Assembly (NCBI GenBank): GCA_030035585.1
Contig: CM057469.1
Coordinates: 60,529,501 to 60,593,500, forward strand
Source of the DNA: Dugong dugon
Lineage: Eukaryota > Chordata > Mammalia > Sirenia > Dugongidae
Direction: 5' to 3'
Length of the DNA: 64,000 bases
Shown here: one piece after another, positions 1 to 11,989 of the stretch
How the letters are laid out: every line of letters begins with the position of its first letter
Numbering within the stretch: the stretch's first letter is position 1
Made by a program: the position numbers and the translations under genes
The notes under the pieces: model-generated
Seen by the model: only the letters and a program-made list of their open reading frames with translations
Databases searched by the model: none
Told to the model about the DNA's origin: nothing

Positions 1-276
1 TTAGCTATAAATTTTTATCATTAGTTTTTCAAAATGTTATCTGCATTTTGGAAATGCTATGTTCTTTTGAAAAGGCATCTATTGCAATTTTCATAACAGA
101 ACCTAATATACTGAAATAAAATCCAAGTTATGTTGTAAAAGTAACAAGATATAACTTACACCAATGTTAATAAAAAATGTAAGCCAAGACAAATTTTTCA
201 TGTGTATGCTTGGGTGGATATCTGAGTCTTTGGAAATGTCTTAAGGTAATAGTGAAGAGAGACCCTGTGATATATA

Positions 277-357
277 GGTGCTCCTTGGAAACTCTGTGGG
301 GCAGTTCTACTCTGTCCTATAGGGTCGCTGTGAGAATCAACTCGATGGCAACGGGTT
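277..357 (+). repeat. AfroSINE 3' fragment
   Basis: This is the 3' half of an AfroSINE-type element in plus orientation. It begins in the segment reading ggtgctccttggaaactctg and runs through the block tagggtcgctgtgagaatca to the terminal gatggcaacgggt. The tRNA-like head with its A and B boxes is missing, so the copy is 5'-truncated. It is followed by a TA-rich stretch. The family is recognised from many other copies in the window. Confidence 0.85.
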
Positions 358-1407
358 ATATGTATATATATATTTATTATTATATTTTAAGTAAGTTTTT
401 AGAACTTATGTGATATCAAATGCTAAGCATAGGGGAAACATCATTCTCGCAGTCGCTTCCAGCAGCAAAGATAAGTTAACTTGCTTCACCCTTTACTCAA
501 CTGCTTATGAGCAGTAAACTTAATCTCAAGACAGCAGGAATGGAAAACAAGAGAATTTTCCTGGGTATATTGTAAAAAAAAAATGTTATTCTGAAATATT
601 TCATCCAAATATTATTTACAGGTAATATATTCTTCTGTATCAATTAGAACTTTGTAAGCAAATTCTCATACTACCTTATTATTAAAATCCTCTCTAGCTT
701 TAGATAGATCCAAAATGAGATTCCGTAAGTATGGTCTAAAAGTTGTAATGTGACCGTGGCAATTTTTTTTCTGCAGGAGAATCCAGTCCATATTCTGTAA
801 ATGAGAAAATAGAGTATATAAGAAAGCTACTGAGAAGTGATTATTCCAGGTGGAGGACCAGACATGAAGCAAAGTGGAAGAGGTCAAGGAGAACAGCCCT
901 GAGCTTATGTACCTCTGTGCGATGGAAACAGTGTTCCTTCCTTAAGAAATTTTGTTGCTGGACATTCCACATTGTGTGAAGTGTGGAGCAATCTTCACCA
1001 TCTATCTTTCTGGCATAGATGTTTTCTCTTTCATAATTGTTAATGTTTATTCCAATATGGAAAAGTAATACAGTGACAATGTACTTTGTATATTGACAAA
1101 ATACTGTATGTTGACATTGTGGAGACAGAGTTGACTTTTACCTGGACTGGAAAATGCTCTATCTTTGTCTCAGGGGACACCTGGATATCTCCTTTTTGAT
1201 TCTTGCACAAAATAAGTAAAGTGGAATTTATGAAGTACTTTTGATATCTGGAAATTGCCTTAGAGTCACCCAGGGCCAGCTTCTTTACTAAATTAACCAC
1301 TTGCAGCTGCTTTAACTGGTTGACAAAACTAGGGCTTCTTCATTGAAAGGGCGACTGAGAGCTTTCTCCAGGGAGCTCTCCCAAAACCAAAGTTCCTCAC
1401 TCAAATC
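358..1407. other. Unassigned AT-rich DNA
   Basis: No repeat family or gene is recognised. Open frames here are at most 86 codons and have no recognisable domain. A segment around 840-1010 is less AT-rich than its surroundings but shows no splice-bounded frame I can support. Confidence 0.5.
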
Positions 1408-2419
1408 TTTTTTTAAAAAAATTAATTTTATTGTGTTTTAGGTGAAAGTTTACAGTGCAAATTAGTTTCTCATTCAACACTTTATACACAAATTGTTTTC
1501 TGACATTGGTTGCAATCCCTGCAATGTGTCATCACTCTTCCCCTTTCCTTTTCCACCCTAGGTTCTCCATGTCCGTTCGTCCAATTTTCCTGTCCCTTCC
1601 TGCCTTCTCATCTTTGTTTCTTGGGCAGGTGTAGCCCATTTGGTCTCATATAGTTGATTGTACTAAGAAATACATTCTTCACGCATGTTATTGTTTATTT
1701 TATAGGCCAGTCTAATCTTTGGCTGAAAGGTGGACTTTGGGAGTGGCTTCAGTTCTGAGTTATCAGGAGGTCCAGGGGTCATAGTCTCTAGGGTCCCATC
1801 AGTCTCTGCCGGACCAGGAAGTCTAGCCTTCTTTTTGTGAATTTGAATTTTGGTCTCCATTTTTCTCCTGCTCTGTCTGGGACCCTCTATTGTGATTCTC
1901 GTCAGAGCAGTTAGTGGTAGCCAGGCATCATCTACTTCTTCTAGGCGCAGGGTGGTGGAGGCTGTGTTTCATGTGATTCATTAGTCCTTTGGACTAATAT
2001 TTTCCCTGTGTCTTTAGTTTTCTTCATTCTCCTTTACTCCAAAGTGATGGGACCAATGCATGTATTTTAGATCGCTGCTCAAAAGCTTTTAAGACCTCAG
2101 ACACTACTCATTAAAGCAGAATGTAGAATATTTTCTTTATGAATTGTTATGCCAATTGATCTAGATGTTCCCTGATACCTTGGTCTCCAGCCCTCAGGCC
2201 TAATAACTCATTCCCTCAAGGTGATTGGATGTGTCTAGGGAGGTTCTATGGCTTTGCCCTGGTCAAGTTGTACAGACTTCCCCTATATTGTGTGTTGTCT
2301 TTCCCTTCATCAAAGTTAACACTTGTCTACTATTTAGTTAGTGATTTCCTCTCCCTACCAGTCCCCTCCCTCATAACCATCAAATTTTTTGTTTTCTTTT
2401 TCTGTGTGTAAACTTTTTC

Positions 2420-5400
2420 TTGGGTTTTTGTAATAGTAGTCTCATACAATATTTGTCCTTTTGTGATGGACTTATTTCACTCAGAATAATGCCCTCCAGA
2501 TTTTCCATGTTGTGAGATGTTTCACTGATTCATCATTGTTCTTTATCTTTGTATAGTATTCTGTTGTGTGTATGTACCATGATTTGTTTAGCCATTCGTC
2601 TGTTGATGGGCACTTAGATTGTTTCCATCTTTTTGCTGTTGTGAATAATGCTGCAATGAACATTGGTATGCATCTGTTTGTGAAATGGCTCTTATTTCTT
2701 TAGATATATTCCTAGGAGTGGTATTGCTTAATCATATGGTATTTCTACTTATACCTTTTTAAGGAGGTGTCATATCGTTTTCCATAGTGTTTGTACCATT
2801 TTACATTCTCACCAGCAGTGCATAAGAGTTCCAATCTCCCTGCAACCTCTCCAACATTTGAGTCACGGTGAGATGGTAACTCATTGTAGTTTTGATTTGC
2901 ATTTCTCTAATGGCCAATGATCATGAGGATTTCCTCATGTGTCTGTTAGCTGCCCAATGTCTTCTTTGATGAAGTGTCTGTATGTATCCTTTGCCCATAT
3001 TTTAATTGAATTATTTGTCTTTTTGGTGTAAAGGTGTTGAAGTATTCTATAGATTTCAGAAATTAGGCCATTGTTGGATATGTCCTACCAAAATTTTTTT
3101 TCCCAATCTGCAGGTTTTTTTACCATTTTGGTGAAGTCTTTTGATGAGCATACTCTTTAATTTTTAAGAGATCTCAGTTATCTAGTTTATCTTCTGGTGT
3201 TTGTGCATTGTTAGCTATGGTTTGTATTCTATTTATGCATGAATTAGATCCCCTAGCATTGTCCATATTTTTGCTTCCATGATCTTTATCGTTTTAGGTT
3301 TTATATTTAGGTCTTTCATCCACTTTGAGTTAGTTTTTGTGTATGGTGTGAAGTATGGGTCTTGTTTCATTTTTTTACAGGTGAACGTCAAACTTTGCCA
3401 GCACCATTTGTTAAAAAGACTATCTTTTCCTTATTTAATGGACTTTGGGCCTTTGTGAAAGATCAGTTAACCACAGGTGGATGGATTTAGGTCAGGGTTC
3501 TCAACTGTGTTCCATTTGTCTACGTGTCTGTTGTTGTACCAGTACCAGGCTGTTTTGATTACCATTGCTATATAGTAGGTTCTGAGATCAGGTAGCTTGA
3601 GGCCCCCTACTTTGTTCTTTTTATGCAATAATGCTTTGATTTTCCAGGGCCTCTTTCTTTTCCATATAAAATTGGTGATTAGTTTTCCATCTCATTAAAG
3701 AAGGCTGTTTTTATTTGGATCGGGATAGCATTATATCTGTAGATCGCTTTGGGTAGAATTGACATTTTCACAATGTTGAGTCTCCCTATCTATGGGCATG
3801 GTATGTTTTTCCATTTATGTAGGTCTCTTTTGGTTTCTTGCAATAGCATTTTTTAGTTTTCTTTGTATAGATCTTTTACCCCCCTTATTAGGTTTATTCC
3901 TAAGTATTGTATCTTTTGGGGGGCTATTATAAATGGTATTGTTTTACTGATTTCCTTTTTGAAGTTCTTTTTGTTGGTGTATAGGAATCCAACTGACTTT
4001 TATATGTTGATCTTGAATCCTCCTACTCAGCTGAATCTTTCTATTGTTCTGGTAGTTTTCTTCAAGAATCTTTGGCATTTTCTGTGTATAAGATCATATC
4101 ATCTGTGAATAGGGATAGTTTTATTTCTTCCTTTCCAATCTGGTTGCTCATTATTTCTTTTACTTGCCTTATTACTCTACCTAGGGCTTCCAGCATGCTG
4201 TTAAATAGGAGGGTGATAAATGGCATCCTTTTCTTGTTCCCTTTCTTAGGGGTAATGCTTTCAGACTGTCTCAATTGAGAATGATGTTGGCTGTTGCTTT
4301 TATATAGATGCTCTTCATTGAGGAATTTCCCTTCTATTCCTATTTTATTGAGAGTTTTTATCAGGAATGGATGTTGGACTTTATCAAATGCATTTTCTGC
4401 ATCAATTGAGATGATCATGTGATTCTTTTCTTTTGCTCTATTTATGTGACGGATTATATTGATTGATTTTCTAATGTTGAACCATCCTTGCATACCTGGT
4501 ATGAATCCCACTTGGTCATGGTTTATATTTTTTTTAATATGATTCTAAACTCCGGTGGCTAGAATTTTGTTGAGAATTTTTGCATCTATATTCATGAGAG
4601 ATATTGGTCTGTAATTTTCTTTCTTTCTTTTTTTTTTTTTTTTTGTGCTATCTTTGCCTAGGTTCTGTATCAGGGTTATGCTGGCTTCATACAATGAATT
4701 TGGGAGTATACCTTCCCAGATGTTCTGATATAGTTTGAGTAGTACCGGTGTGACCTTTTCGCTGAATGTTTGATAAAATTCTCCAGTGAAGCTGTCTGGG
4801 CCAGGACATTTTTTTGTTGTTGTTGGGAGATTTTTTATTACCTCTTCAAGTCTTCTTTTGTTAAGGGTCTGTTCAGATTTTCTATCTGTTTTTGTTAATT
4901 TAGGTAGGTAGTTTTTTCTTGAAATTTGTATGTTTCTTCTAGGTTTCAAATTCGTTGAAGTGAAATTTTTCATAGTATTCTGTTATGATCCTTTTTATTT
5001 CAGTTGGGACTGTTTTAATGTCCCCCATCGCATTTCTTATTAGGGTTATTTGCTTCCTCTCCTGTTTTTCTTTTGTTGATTTGTACAGTGGCTTGTCGAT
5101 TTTGTTGATCTTTTCAGAGAACCAACTTTTGGTTTTGTTGATTCTTTTGATTGTTTTTCTGTTCTGTATTTCACTTATTTCTGCTCTAATTTTTATTATT
5201 TCCTTTCTTCTGGTGCCTGTGGGCTTCTTTTGCTGCTCTGTTTTGATTAGTTCAATTTTTTGGGCTAATGTTTTGATTTTGGTCCCATTTTTCTTTTTTT
5301 CTTTTTTTATTTCTATAAATTGACCTCTGGGCACTGCCTTTGGCATGTCCCAAAAATTTTGTTATGATGCATTTTCATTCTCATTTGATTACAGGAATTT

Positions 5401-6705
5401 TTTTTGTATTCCATCTTTGATTTCTTCTATTACCCAGTGATTTTTAAGCAAGGTGTTATTCTGTTTCGAAGCTTTTGATTTTTCTTCCTTGCTCTTCCTG
5501 TTATTAATTTCTGCTTTTATGAAATTGTGATCAGAGAAGATGCTTTGTATTATTTTGATGTTTTGGATTTTATTGAGGCTTGTTTTTTGGCCTAAAATGT
5601 GGTCTATTCTGGAGAATTTTCCATGTGCATTGGGAAAAAAAGTATAGTTTTATGCTGTTGGGTGAAGTGTTTTATATATGTCTAATATGCCGATTTGGTT
5701 GATTGTGGCCTTTAGCTCTTTTATGTGTTAGTTGAAGTTCACTTCCAGGTGTTCTGTGCTTTACTGAGAGTGGTATGTTGAAGTTTCCTATTGTAATTGT
5801 GGAACTGTTAGAGTTTATTTTATGTATTTTGGATCCAGGTCCTTGGGTGCATAGATATTTATTAGGATTATGTCTTCTTGGTGGATTGTCCCTTTAATCA
5901 TTATATAATGTCCTTCCTTGTCCTTTATAGTTGATTATGCCTCAAAGTCTGTTTTATCTGAGATTAGTATTGCCACTCCTGCTCTTTTTTGGTTACTGTT
6001 CACTCGATATGGTTTTTTTCTATCCTTTGATTTTTAATATATTTATGTCTTTGTGTCTGTTATGTATTGAATTGTGTCCCCCCAAAATGTGTGTCAACTT
6101 AGCTAGGCCATGATTCTCAGTATTATGTGGTTTTCCACCATTTTGTGATCCAGTGTAATTGTCGTACTTGTTGTAAATCTTGCCTCTATGATGTTAATGA
6201 AGCAGGATTAGATGCAGGTATGTTAATGAGGCAGGACTCAATCTACAGGATTAGGTTGTATCTTGAGTCAGTCTTTTTTGAGATATAAAAGAAAGAAGCA
6301 AGCAACAAGGAGAGGGACCTCATGCCACCATGAAAGTAGTGCTGGGAGCACAGGGTCCCTGTACTGAGAAACTCCTAAGACAGGGGAAGACTGATGACAA
6401 GGACCTTCCCCTAGAGCCAATAGAGGTAGAAAGCCTTCTCCTGGAGCTGGCACTCTGAATTTGGACTTCTAGCCCCTAAGCTGTGAGAGAATAAATTTCT
6501 CTTTGTTAAAGCCATCCATTTGTGTTATTTCTGTTATAGCAGCGCTAGATAACTAAGACAGTGTCTAAAGTGTGTCTCTTGTAGACAGCATATTGATGAG
6601 TTGTGGGTTTTTTTAATCCATTCTTTCACTCTCTGTCTCTTTATTGTGCATTTAAGCCATTTACATTCAGTGTGACTCTCGGTAGGTGTAAGTTTATTCC
6701 TTTCA
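2420..6705 (-). pseudogene. L1-A ORF2 remnant (endonuclease/reverse transcriptase)
   Basis: In an active L1 this protein nicks the target and reverse-transcribes the RNA by target-primed reverse transcription. The endonuclease begins near 6705 and is split at about residue 50 by the LTR at 6058-6560. Reverse-transcriptase blocks are readable at 4939-5346, 4545-4973 and 4062-4511. The last contains the [22 protein letters not shown] block and the catalytic box as FTDD (4098-4109), with both aspartates kept and alanine replaced by threonine. The C-terminal zinc-knuckle region near 2780-2850 keeps its Cys and His positions but has a TGA stop, complementary to 2809-2811, in place of a tryptophan codon. 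The frame also slips near 2520. Multiple breaks make it a pseudogene. Confidence 0.88.
6058..6560 (+). mobile_element. Solo LTR, MaLR-like, nested in L1-A
   Basis: A 503-bp block interrupts the endonuclease region of L1-A. It starts TGTTATG, ends AAGACA (canonical TG...CA) and is flanked by a perfect 5-bp duplication GTGTC at 6053-6057 and 6561-6565, which is diagnostic of LTR-element integration. Near the 3' end is an AATAAA signal (about 6491), followed by a tail resembling mammalian ERVL-MaLR LTRs; the start (gaattgtgtccccccaaaa) also resembles that group. There is no internal gag/pol and no second LTR, so it is a solo LTR left by recombination. The MaLR family call is recognition only; the TSD and termini are seen directly. 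It lies opposite in strand to the L1. Confidence 0.85.
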
Positions 6706-7439
6706 TATTGTTGTGCCTTTTCTTTCTTTTTTTTGTGGTGCTGATGCTTTCTTTGCCCCTCTTACTTTCTTGTACTGAGTGCCTTTTGTTTATGGATCTT
6801 CTTTTCTTTTCTTTTGTTATTATAGATGTTGTGTTTACTGAGTTTTTATGTTTTTTTTTTAATTCCGATGAGTAGGTTTGTTAACTTTTTTGTGGTTATC
6901 TTGAAATTTACCCTTATCTTTCTAAGTCTGACCTATATTTTATTACTTCCTATTGCCTTCACTTCCTCTCTGTTTGAAAGTTCTATACCTACACCATTTA
7001 TCCCCCCTTTTATTGTATTGGCATTGTCATCATTTACAGATTTATGTCTCTTTTTTCCTGTTTTAAGTCTTTTAGCTTTGTTTTATCATTAAGAATTCTT
7101 TACCTAGGATGGTATCTGGTTGATGCTGTCCTGTGTCCTAGACTCCAGTTTTTGTCTGATATTGTGGATTCTCTCTGTAACCAAAGGACTTCCTTTAATA
7201 TTTTTTGTAACTTTGGTTTGGTTTTTATGAATTCCTTTAATTTCTGTTTGTCTGGAAATGTCCTTATTTTCCAGTGTATTTGAGAGAGTGTTTTTGCAGG
7301 ATATATTATTGGTGGTGGTCGGTTTTTGCTTTTAATGTTTTACATATGTCATCCCATTGCTTTCTTGTCTGCAGAGTTTCTCTCAAGTAATCAGAGCTTA
7401 GTCTTCTTTTTTCCCCCTTTGTAAATGACTTTTAGTTTT

Positions 7440-8170
7440 TCTCAAGCTGCTCTCAGTATACCTTCTTTGTCTTTAGTTTTGGCAAGTGTAATTATGCTAT
7501 GTATTGGTGGTTTTCTTTTGAGGTCTATGCTATATGGGGTTCGTTGAGCTTCTTGGATGGTCACCTTTTCATCTTTCATGATATTTGGGACATTTTCTGC
7601 CAGCAAATCTTTAACATTCTTCTCTGTGTTTTCCATTTTCTCCCCTGTTCTGGAACTCCAGTCACACCCAGATTTTTGCTCTTGATTGTGTCCCACATAA
7701 TTCTTAGGTTTTCTTCATTCTTTTCTCGATTTTTTCCTCAAAAAAAAAGTTGTGTCCATGGATTTGTCTTCAATCTTGCTGATTCTGTCTTCCATTGTTT
7801 CAAATTTGCTCTAAGGCCTTCTGTTGAGTTGTCCACTTCTGAAATTCTGTTTTTTATTTTTGGAATTTCCAGTTGCTATTTTTGTATGATTTCTAATTGC
7901 TTATTTATTTTTATATTTTGGTCTTGTGTTATTTTCCAGAATTTTTTATTGCTTTGCTGTGTCTTCCTTGATTTTGGCTATGTTTTTGTTGATTTTGTCT
8001 GCATTTTCAAAGATTTTGTCTATTTTTTCCTTGGTTTTGTCTGTGCTTTCATTTATCTCTTTACTAATCTCTTGGAGAGCTCTAAATATTAGTCTTTTGA
8101 ATTTGACAGCATGTAGTTTCACTGTCTTTTCTTTGACTGGAAGGTCATCCGATTCTTTTATTTTGGTCAC
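7440..8170 (-). pseudogene. L1-A ORF1 remnant (RNA-binding protein)
   Basis: L1 ORF1 encodes a trimeric RNA-binding chaperone that packages L1 RNA. Read on the minus strand, 8170-7946 encodes a lysine- and glutamate-rich coiled-coil segment that includes KFKRLIFRALQEI and EKIDKIFENADKINK. Then 7696-7442 encodes part of the RNA-binding region, with ENTEKNVKDLLAENVPNIMK. The parts correspond to ORF1 of L1-B, which has KSLIFRIIQE and EKIDKFME at the same places. They are out of frame with each other and separated by stops, so the gene is dead. Confidence 0.85.
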
Positions 8171-8669
8171 TTGCTGGAACCATCTTGTCCTTTTTTTTTT
8201 TTTTTAATGTTTTGATATTGTCTGCTGTCTCCAAGACATTAAGGTATTATTTTATTTATTGACTGTATGTGCATTTGTTTTTTCCTTCTTTTTTGTTTTG
8301 TTTTGCTGTGACAGGGTGAGAGGGCTAGGTATGCTTTGCTGCTTGCTTGTCTGTGGGCATGATGACTTTCAATACCTTGTCCAGATGTGTAGGGCAGCAG
8401 CAAGCTTGGAAAACCACTTCACTGTACACTGGTTTTGCGAAGTGCTGAGGGCGGACTGGGCAGGCACTCTTGCTCACCTGATGTTGGTCTATTGGTGTGA
8501 GAGTGTTCACAGAACCTCCCTGATAGGCAGGGGTGTCAGATAGGGAGTGGTATGGGCTTGCTTCCCTCCATTCAGCAGCTGGTTGAATGGTGGGAGGGAA
8601 GGGGCGGTGTGGGCCCAGTACAGCAGCGTGTCTGCGCACTAGGGATGCTCTAGACACAGTGGCATAGCA

Positions 8670-8922
8670 GGGGCCAGTGGTAAGGGGCAATGGTGTGTAA
8701 GGCTAGCTTTGGGGTTGGGGGAGAGAAAGAAAGGAAAAGTGAGAGAAAGAAAAAAGAAGTTATCTGGCAGTTGGGGGTAGGGCAGACCTAGGGGCCAGTG
8801 GGAATGGGAATGGTGGCTTATGAGGCTAGGTGGGAGGTAGAAAGAAAAAAGGAAAGAAAAAGAAAATAGAAAAAAATAAATGGCCAGGTGGTGGGTGCTG
8901 GTGAGTAGGGGTGGGGTGGACC
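8670..8922 (-). repeat. Two diverged ~121-bp units in the L1-A 5' UTR
   Basis: Two successive blocks, 8670-8790 and 8791-8922, both begin with the same ggggccagtgg motif. Both then run through ggnaatggtg, a gaggctag-like segment, a long purine tract (gagaaagaaagg) and finish near gggtngaccta. Their register differs by about 121 bases. L1 5' UTRs act as the promoter, and in some lineages they consist of tandem monomers. Here the evidence is visual alignment of two diverged units. Confidence 0.6.
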
Positions 8923-8985
8923 TGGGACAGCAGTGGGCTGAAGCATCAGTAATATTCTATCCAAGGTGGCACAGTGGGGGCCGTC

Positions 8986-9474
8986 ATTTGCCCATTTTTA
9001 ATGATTAATTAATAGGTTAATAGAAGTACTTGTGATTAGATTCTTGCATTATAACCAGAAATGTTCTTTTTTGTTTGTTACGCCAATGACACAGCATTGT
9101 TCTGTGCAAGTAATGTGTTCTACAAAAAAACACATTTCTTTCATTTATTTACTTTTCCAATCTTATTACTTTGGCTTAAGGATGTGTTCTCCAAATATAT
9201 CTTTCAAATAAGTGATAATTTTTATGATGCAATTTTAGTTCCTAATTATCATAACTGGTATGAAATTTATTCATCCATGGAGGCCTGTATTACTACAAGT
9301 ACATTAATCAGTATAATGAATGCAGGTGGATAAAATTGTAAATAAGTTAGACAAAGTGGAAGGAAGTAGCATAAGTAACTATCACACTGTACATCATTAA
9401 ACATTTTATCTTTTTTATAGATAAATCAAGAACAAAAATTAACTGAAAGCTTTCTGGAAGGCAGTATGAATTTA
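8986..9474. other. Unassigned DNA
   Basis: No repeat or gene is recognised. A 90-codon frame at 9061-9333 is compositionally ordinary and has no domain I recognise. Confidence 0.5.
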
Positions 9475-9740
9475 ACTACATTTATTGATTCAATAAAATA
9501 TATTTAGTGAGCATCTACTTTGTGAAAGTTACTGCAGTATGTAATCTGGGGATATAGCAGTAAATAAGACATGGAAGTCTCTGTTCTACAAAACTGTGTA
9601 AAGGAGAGACCAATAAATGAGTAAACAAATGAGCATACAATCTATATTCAGAAAGTGGTAAATACTATCAAGAAAATGAAACTGAGTTGAATAATTGAGA
9701 AAGTCAGTGGGTGGAGAATGTAAGCTAGGGTTTCAGGGAT
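9475..9740 (-). repeat. L2 LINE fragment
   Basis: The plus strand reads like the complement of an L2 3' end: a tttagtgagcatctactttgtg segment, then gggatatagcagtaaataagac and an acaat-rich continuation. The copy is old and diverged. L2 is an extinct LINE shared by all mammals. Confidence 0.7.
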
Positions 9741-9794
9741 GGCTACATCTTGTCTTCCTTGTCTGATAGATTCTAATCCTATATAAGATAGGGT

Positions 9795-9905
9795 TATGTG
9801 ATAGCAAAAGCACAAGCAGCAAAAGACAAAATAGGTAAATGGGAACTCATAAAAATGAAATACTTTTGTTCATTACAGGACTTCATCAAAAAGGAGAAAA
9901 GACTA
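9795..9905 (+). repeat. L1 ORF2 C-terminal fragment
   Basis: The stretch reading agcaaaagcacaagcagcaa through cttcatcaaaaagg matches the L1 ORF2 region downstream of the reverse transcriptase. It lies directly before an L1 reverse-transcriptase fragment, which is the reverse of the natural order, so it is either a separate insertion or a rearranged piece. Confidence 0.65.
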
Positions 9906-10830
9906 CAAAGCATTCAAAAATTTAGATGAAGTAACAAATTCCTAGAAACACATAACCTACCTTAATGAACACAAAAAGAGGTAAAAAAATCTCAACGGAC
10001 CCATAACAAGAGAAGTGATTGAATCAGTCATCAAAAACCTCTCAACAACAACAACAAAAAAGCCCTGGACCAGATGGCTTCACTGGAGAATTTTACCAGA
10101 CATTAAAAGAAGAATTGACACCAATCCTGCTCAAACTCTTCCAAAATCTAGAAGAAGGAAGACTCTCTATCTCATTCCATGAAGCCAACATTATCTTGAT
10201 ACCAAAGCCAGACAAAGATACTACAATAAAAGAAAACTCCAGACCTATATCCCTCATGAGTACAGATGCAAAAGTTATCAATGAATTTATGGCAAATAAT
10301 CCAACAACATAGTAAAACAATTATACATCATGAGTAAGTGGAATTTATTCCAGTAATGCAAAGATGGTTCAACATTAGAAAACCTGTCAATGTAATACAC
10401 CATATTAACAGAACTAAAGCTAAGAACCACATGATTATCTCAATAAATGCTGAAAAGGCATTTAATAAAATCCAACACCCTTTCCTGATAAAAACTCTCA
10501 ATAAGACGGGAACTGAAGGGAAGTTACTTAACATAATTAAAGGCATCTATGAAAAACCAACAGCCAGCACTACACTCAATGGAGAAAACCTGAGAGCCTT
10601 CCCTTTGAGAATGGGACTGAGACAAGGATGCTCTATGTCACCACTTCTATTCAACAGCATACTGAAGGCTTGGCCAGAGTAAAAAGGTAAGAAAAAGAAA
10701 TAAAAGATATCCAGATTGGTAAGGAAAAAGTAAAACTATCTCTATTTGCAGATGACATGACCCTATACATAAACCAGCTCAAAGAATCCACAAGGAAGCT
10801 TCCAGAATTAATAACAAGAATTCAGCAACT
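9906..10830 (+). pseudogene. L1 ORF2 reverse-transcriptase fragment
   Basis: This is a plus-strand piece of L1 ORF2 without ORF1, endonuclease or 3' UTR. The frame at 10019-10312 has [21 protein letters not shown] followed by the [14 protein letters not shown] block. The frame at 10338-10682 has [37 protein letters not shown] and [16 protein letters not shown]. The catalytic box FADD is intact at 10745-10756. A stop near 10313 and a frame change separate the parts, and an AfroSINE abuts the 3' side at 10831. Confidence 0.88.
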
Positions 10831-10960
10831 CCATAGAGTTTTCTTGGCGGTAATCTTTACAGAAGCAGATCAACAGGCCTTTCTTCCACAGTGCTGCTGT
10901 GTGGGTTCAAACTACCACTTTTAGGTTACTAGTTGAGTGCAAACTGTTTACATCACCCAA
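10831..10960 (-). repeat. AfroSINE fragment
   Basis: Minus-strand AfroSINE body: complement of the blocks around ttacagaagcagatcaacag and of the tRNA-like head near gggttcaaactaccac. It lacks the usual 3' terminal block, so it is truncated or interrupted. It abuts the L1 fragment on the left and a second minus-strand AfroSINE on the right. Confidence 0.75.
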
Positions 10961-10965
10961 AAAGA

Positions 10966-11146
10966 ACCAAAACAAAACTCACTGCTATCAAGTCGATTCC
11001 AACTCATAGTGACTCCATAGGGTTTCCAAGACTGTGAATCTCTATGGAAGTAGACTGCCACATCTTTCTCCTATGAAGCTGCTGGTGGTTTCAAACTGCC
11101 AACTTTTCAGTTAACAGTCAACCGTCTTAACCACTGCACCAAAAAG
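10966..11146 (-). repeat. AfroSINE
   Basis: Nearly complete minus-strand copy. It runs from the complement of the 3' tail (aaaacaaaactcactgctat, gactccatagggtttccaag) through the middle block gaagtagactgccacatctt to the head near gtcttaaccactgcacc. It is the second of two same-strand SINEs separated by only a few bases. Confidence 0.88.
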
Positions 11147-11985
11147 CTAAAGGGGATGAGAATAAGACAACAAACTGTGGAGCTGGATGGGACTTCGCTA
11201 GTTTCCCTTGTAAGAGGAGTGAAGTCAGTGAATATGAGTAAAGTTACAGGTAGATTGGTGTTGCAAATATGATGGCATTTTAGGAGATTTGCTTCTATTT
11301 TATCAAGGAATTAGGTGGCAAATATCAGAGGAAGAGCAGAGAATTGAATTATTAGAAGTCTGCAGAGAGAAAAGATTTGAAAATATCGTGTCATTATGTA
11401 GGAAAATAAAACTTTCACAAAAATGTAGTAGGACTTCAGGGCATTTATATATTAATTTGATTATTTTATACGTCAACATTATTTGAAATGTTTTACAATA
11501 AGTATCCGTGATTTTTAGAATTCTTATAAATCAAATAATAAATATATCATAAAATGACTAAATCTAAACTTTTGAAATGGATTTAACTTCTCAAATATGA
11601 TTATAAAGATAGATTGAATTTTTCTAACAGTGATATTTAAAATGAAAGGTTTAAAAGTCCTCTAAAAATAAATAATTTCAAACATTTCTTTTAATTAAAC
11701 AACTCTCCTCTTCTTGGGTTAGCTTCATGTCTGAGGATTTTGGAACTGTTCCTTTAGGCCTACTTGCAGCTGCGTCCACCTCTAGACAGGCATGTGCTCC
11801 TGGAGATTTTGTACATTTTAATCTAGTTTCTTATGTCTTTTAAGTGTACATTCATTTGAAAATTATATACATTGGTCTAATATGGGCCTTTTCCACTTTC
11901 TCACTTTTCAACCCTCTCTACTCTATTTTTCTAATATCAATTTACCTAATCTTAAATGTAGTCTACGATTTACACATAATGATGT
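11147..11985. other. Unassigned AT-rich DNA
   Basis: No repeat family or gene is recognised. The longest frame is 65 codons (11289-11486) with no domain. Confidence 0.45.
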
Positions 11986-11989
11986 TAAC

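Larger units (their letters stand above)
1408..8985 (-). mobile_element. Near full-length L1 LINE (L1-A), minus strand
   Basis: Read on the minus strand this stretch gives, in order, a GC-rich 5' UTR with CT/GA-rich tracts (about 8200-8985), ORF1 remnants (8170 to about 7440), a short inter-ORF spacer, ORF2 with endonuclease, reverse transcriptase and C-terminal zinc-knuckle regions (about 6705 to 2420), and a 3' UTR of about 1 kb ending in a T run at 1408-1414, the complement of its poly(A). Without the solo LTR inserted at 6058-6560 the element is about 7.1 kb, a normal length for a full mammalian L1. ORF1 and ORF2 are broken by several stops and frame shifts, so it is not autonomous. No clear TSD was found at its ends. 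Its 3' UTR is related to that of L1-B at 31.6-38.6 kb, but its 5' UTR is different. Confidence 0.9.

Noticed and set aside
4985..5323. 112-codon hydrophobic plus-strand frame that looks like a membrane protein
   Set aside because: It is the complement of lysine/isoleucine-rich L1 ORF2 coding sequence; such antisense frames read as leucine/phenylalanine-rich.
7499..8092. 197-codon plus-strand open frame
   Set aside because: It is phenylalanine-rich and lies exactly antisense to the ORF1 region of L1-A; an antisense shadow of A-rich L1 coding sequence.
9061..9333. 90-codon frame with YANDTALF, resembling a reverse-transcriptase YADD box
   Set aside because: Only this short string resembles the motif; no neighbouring reverse-transcriptase blocks are present in any frame.
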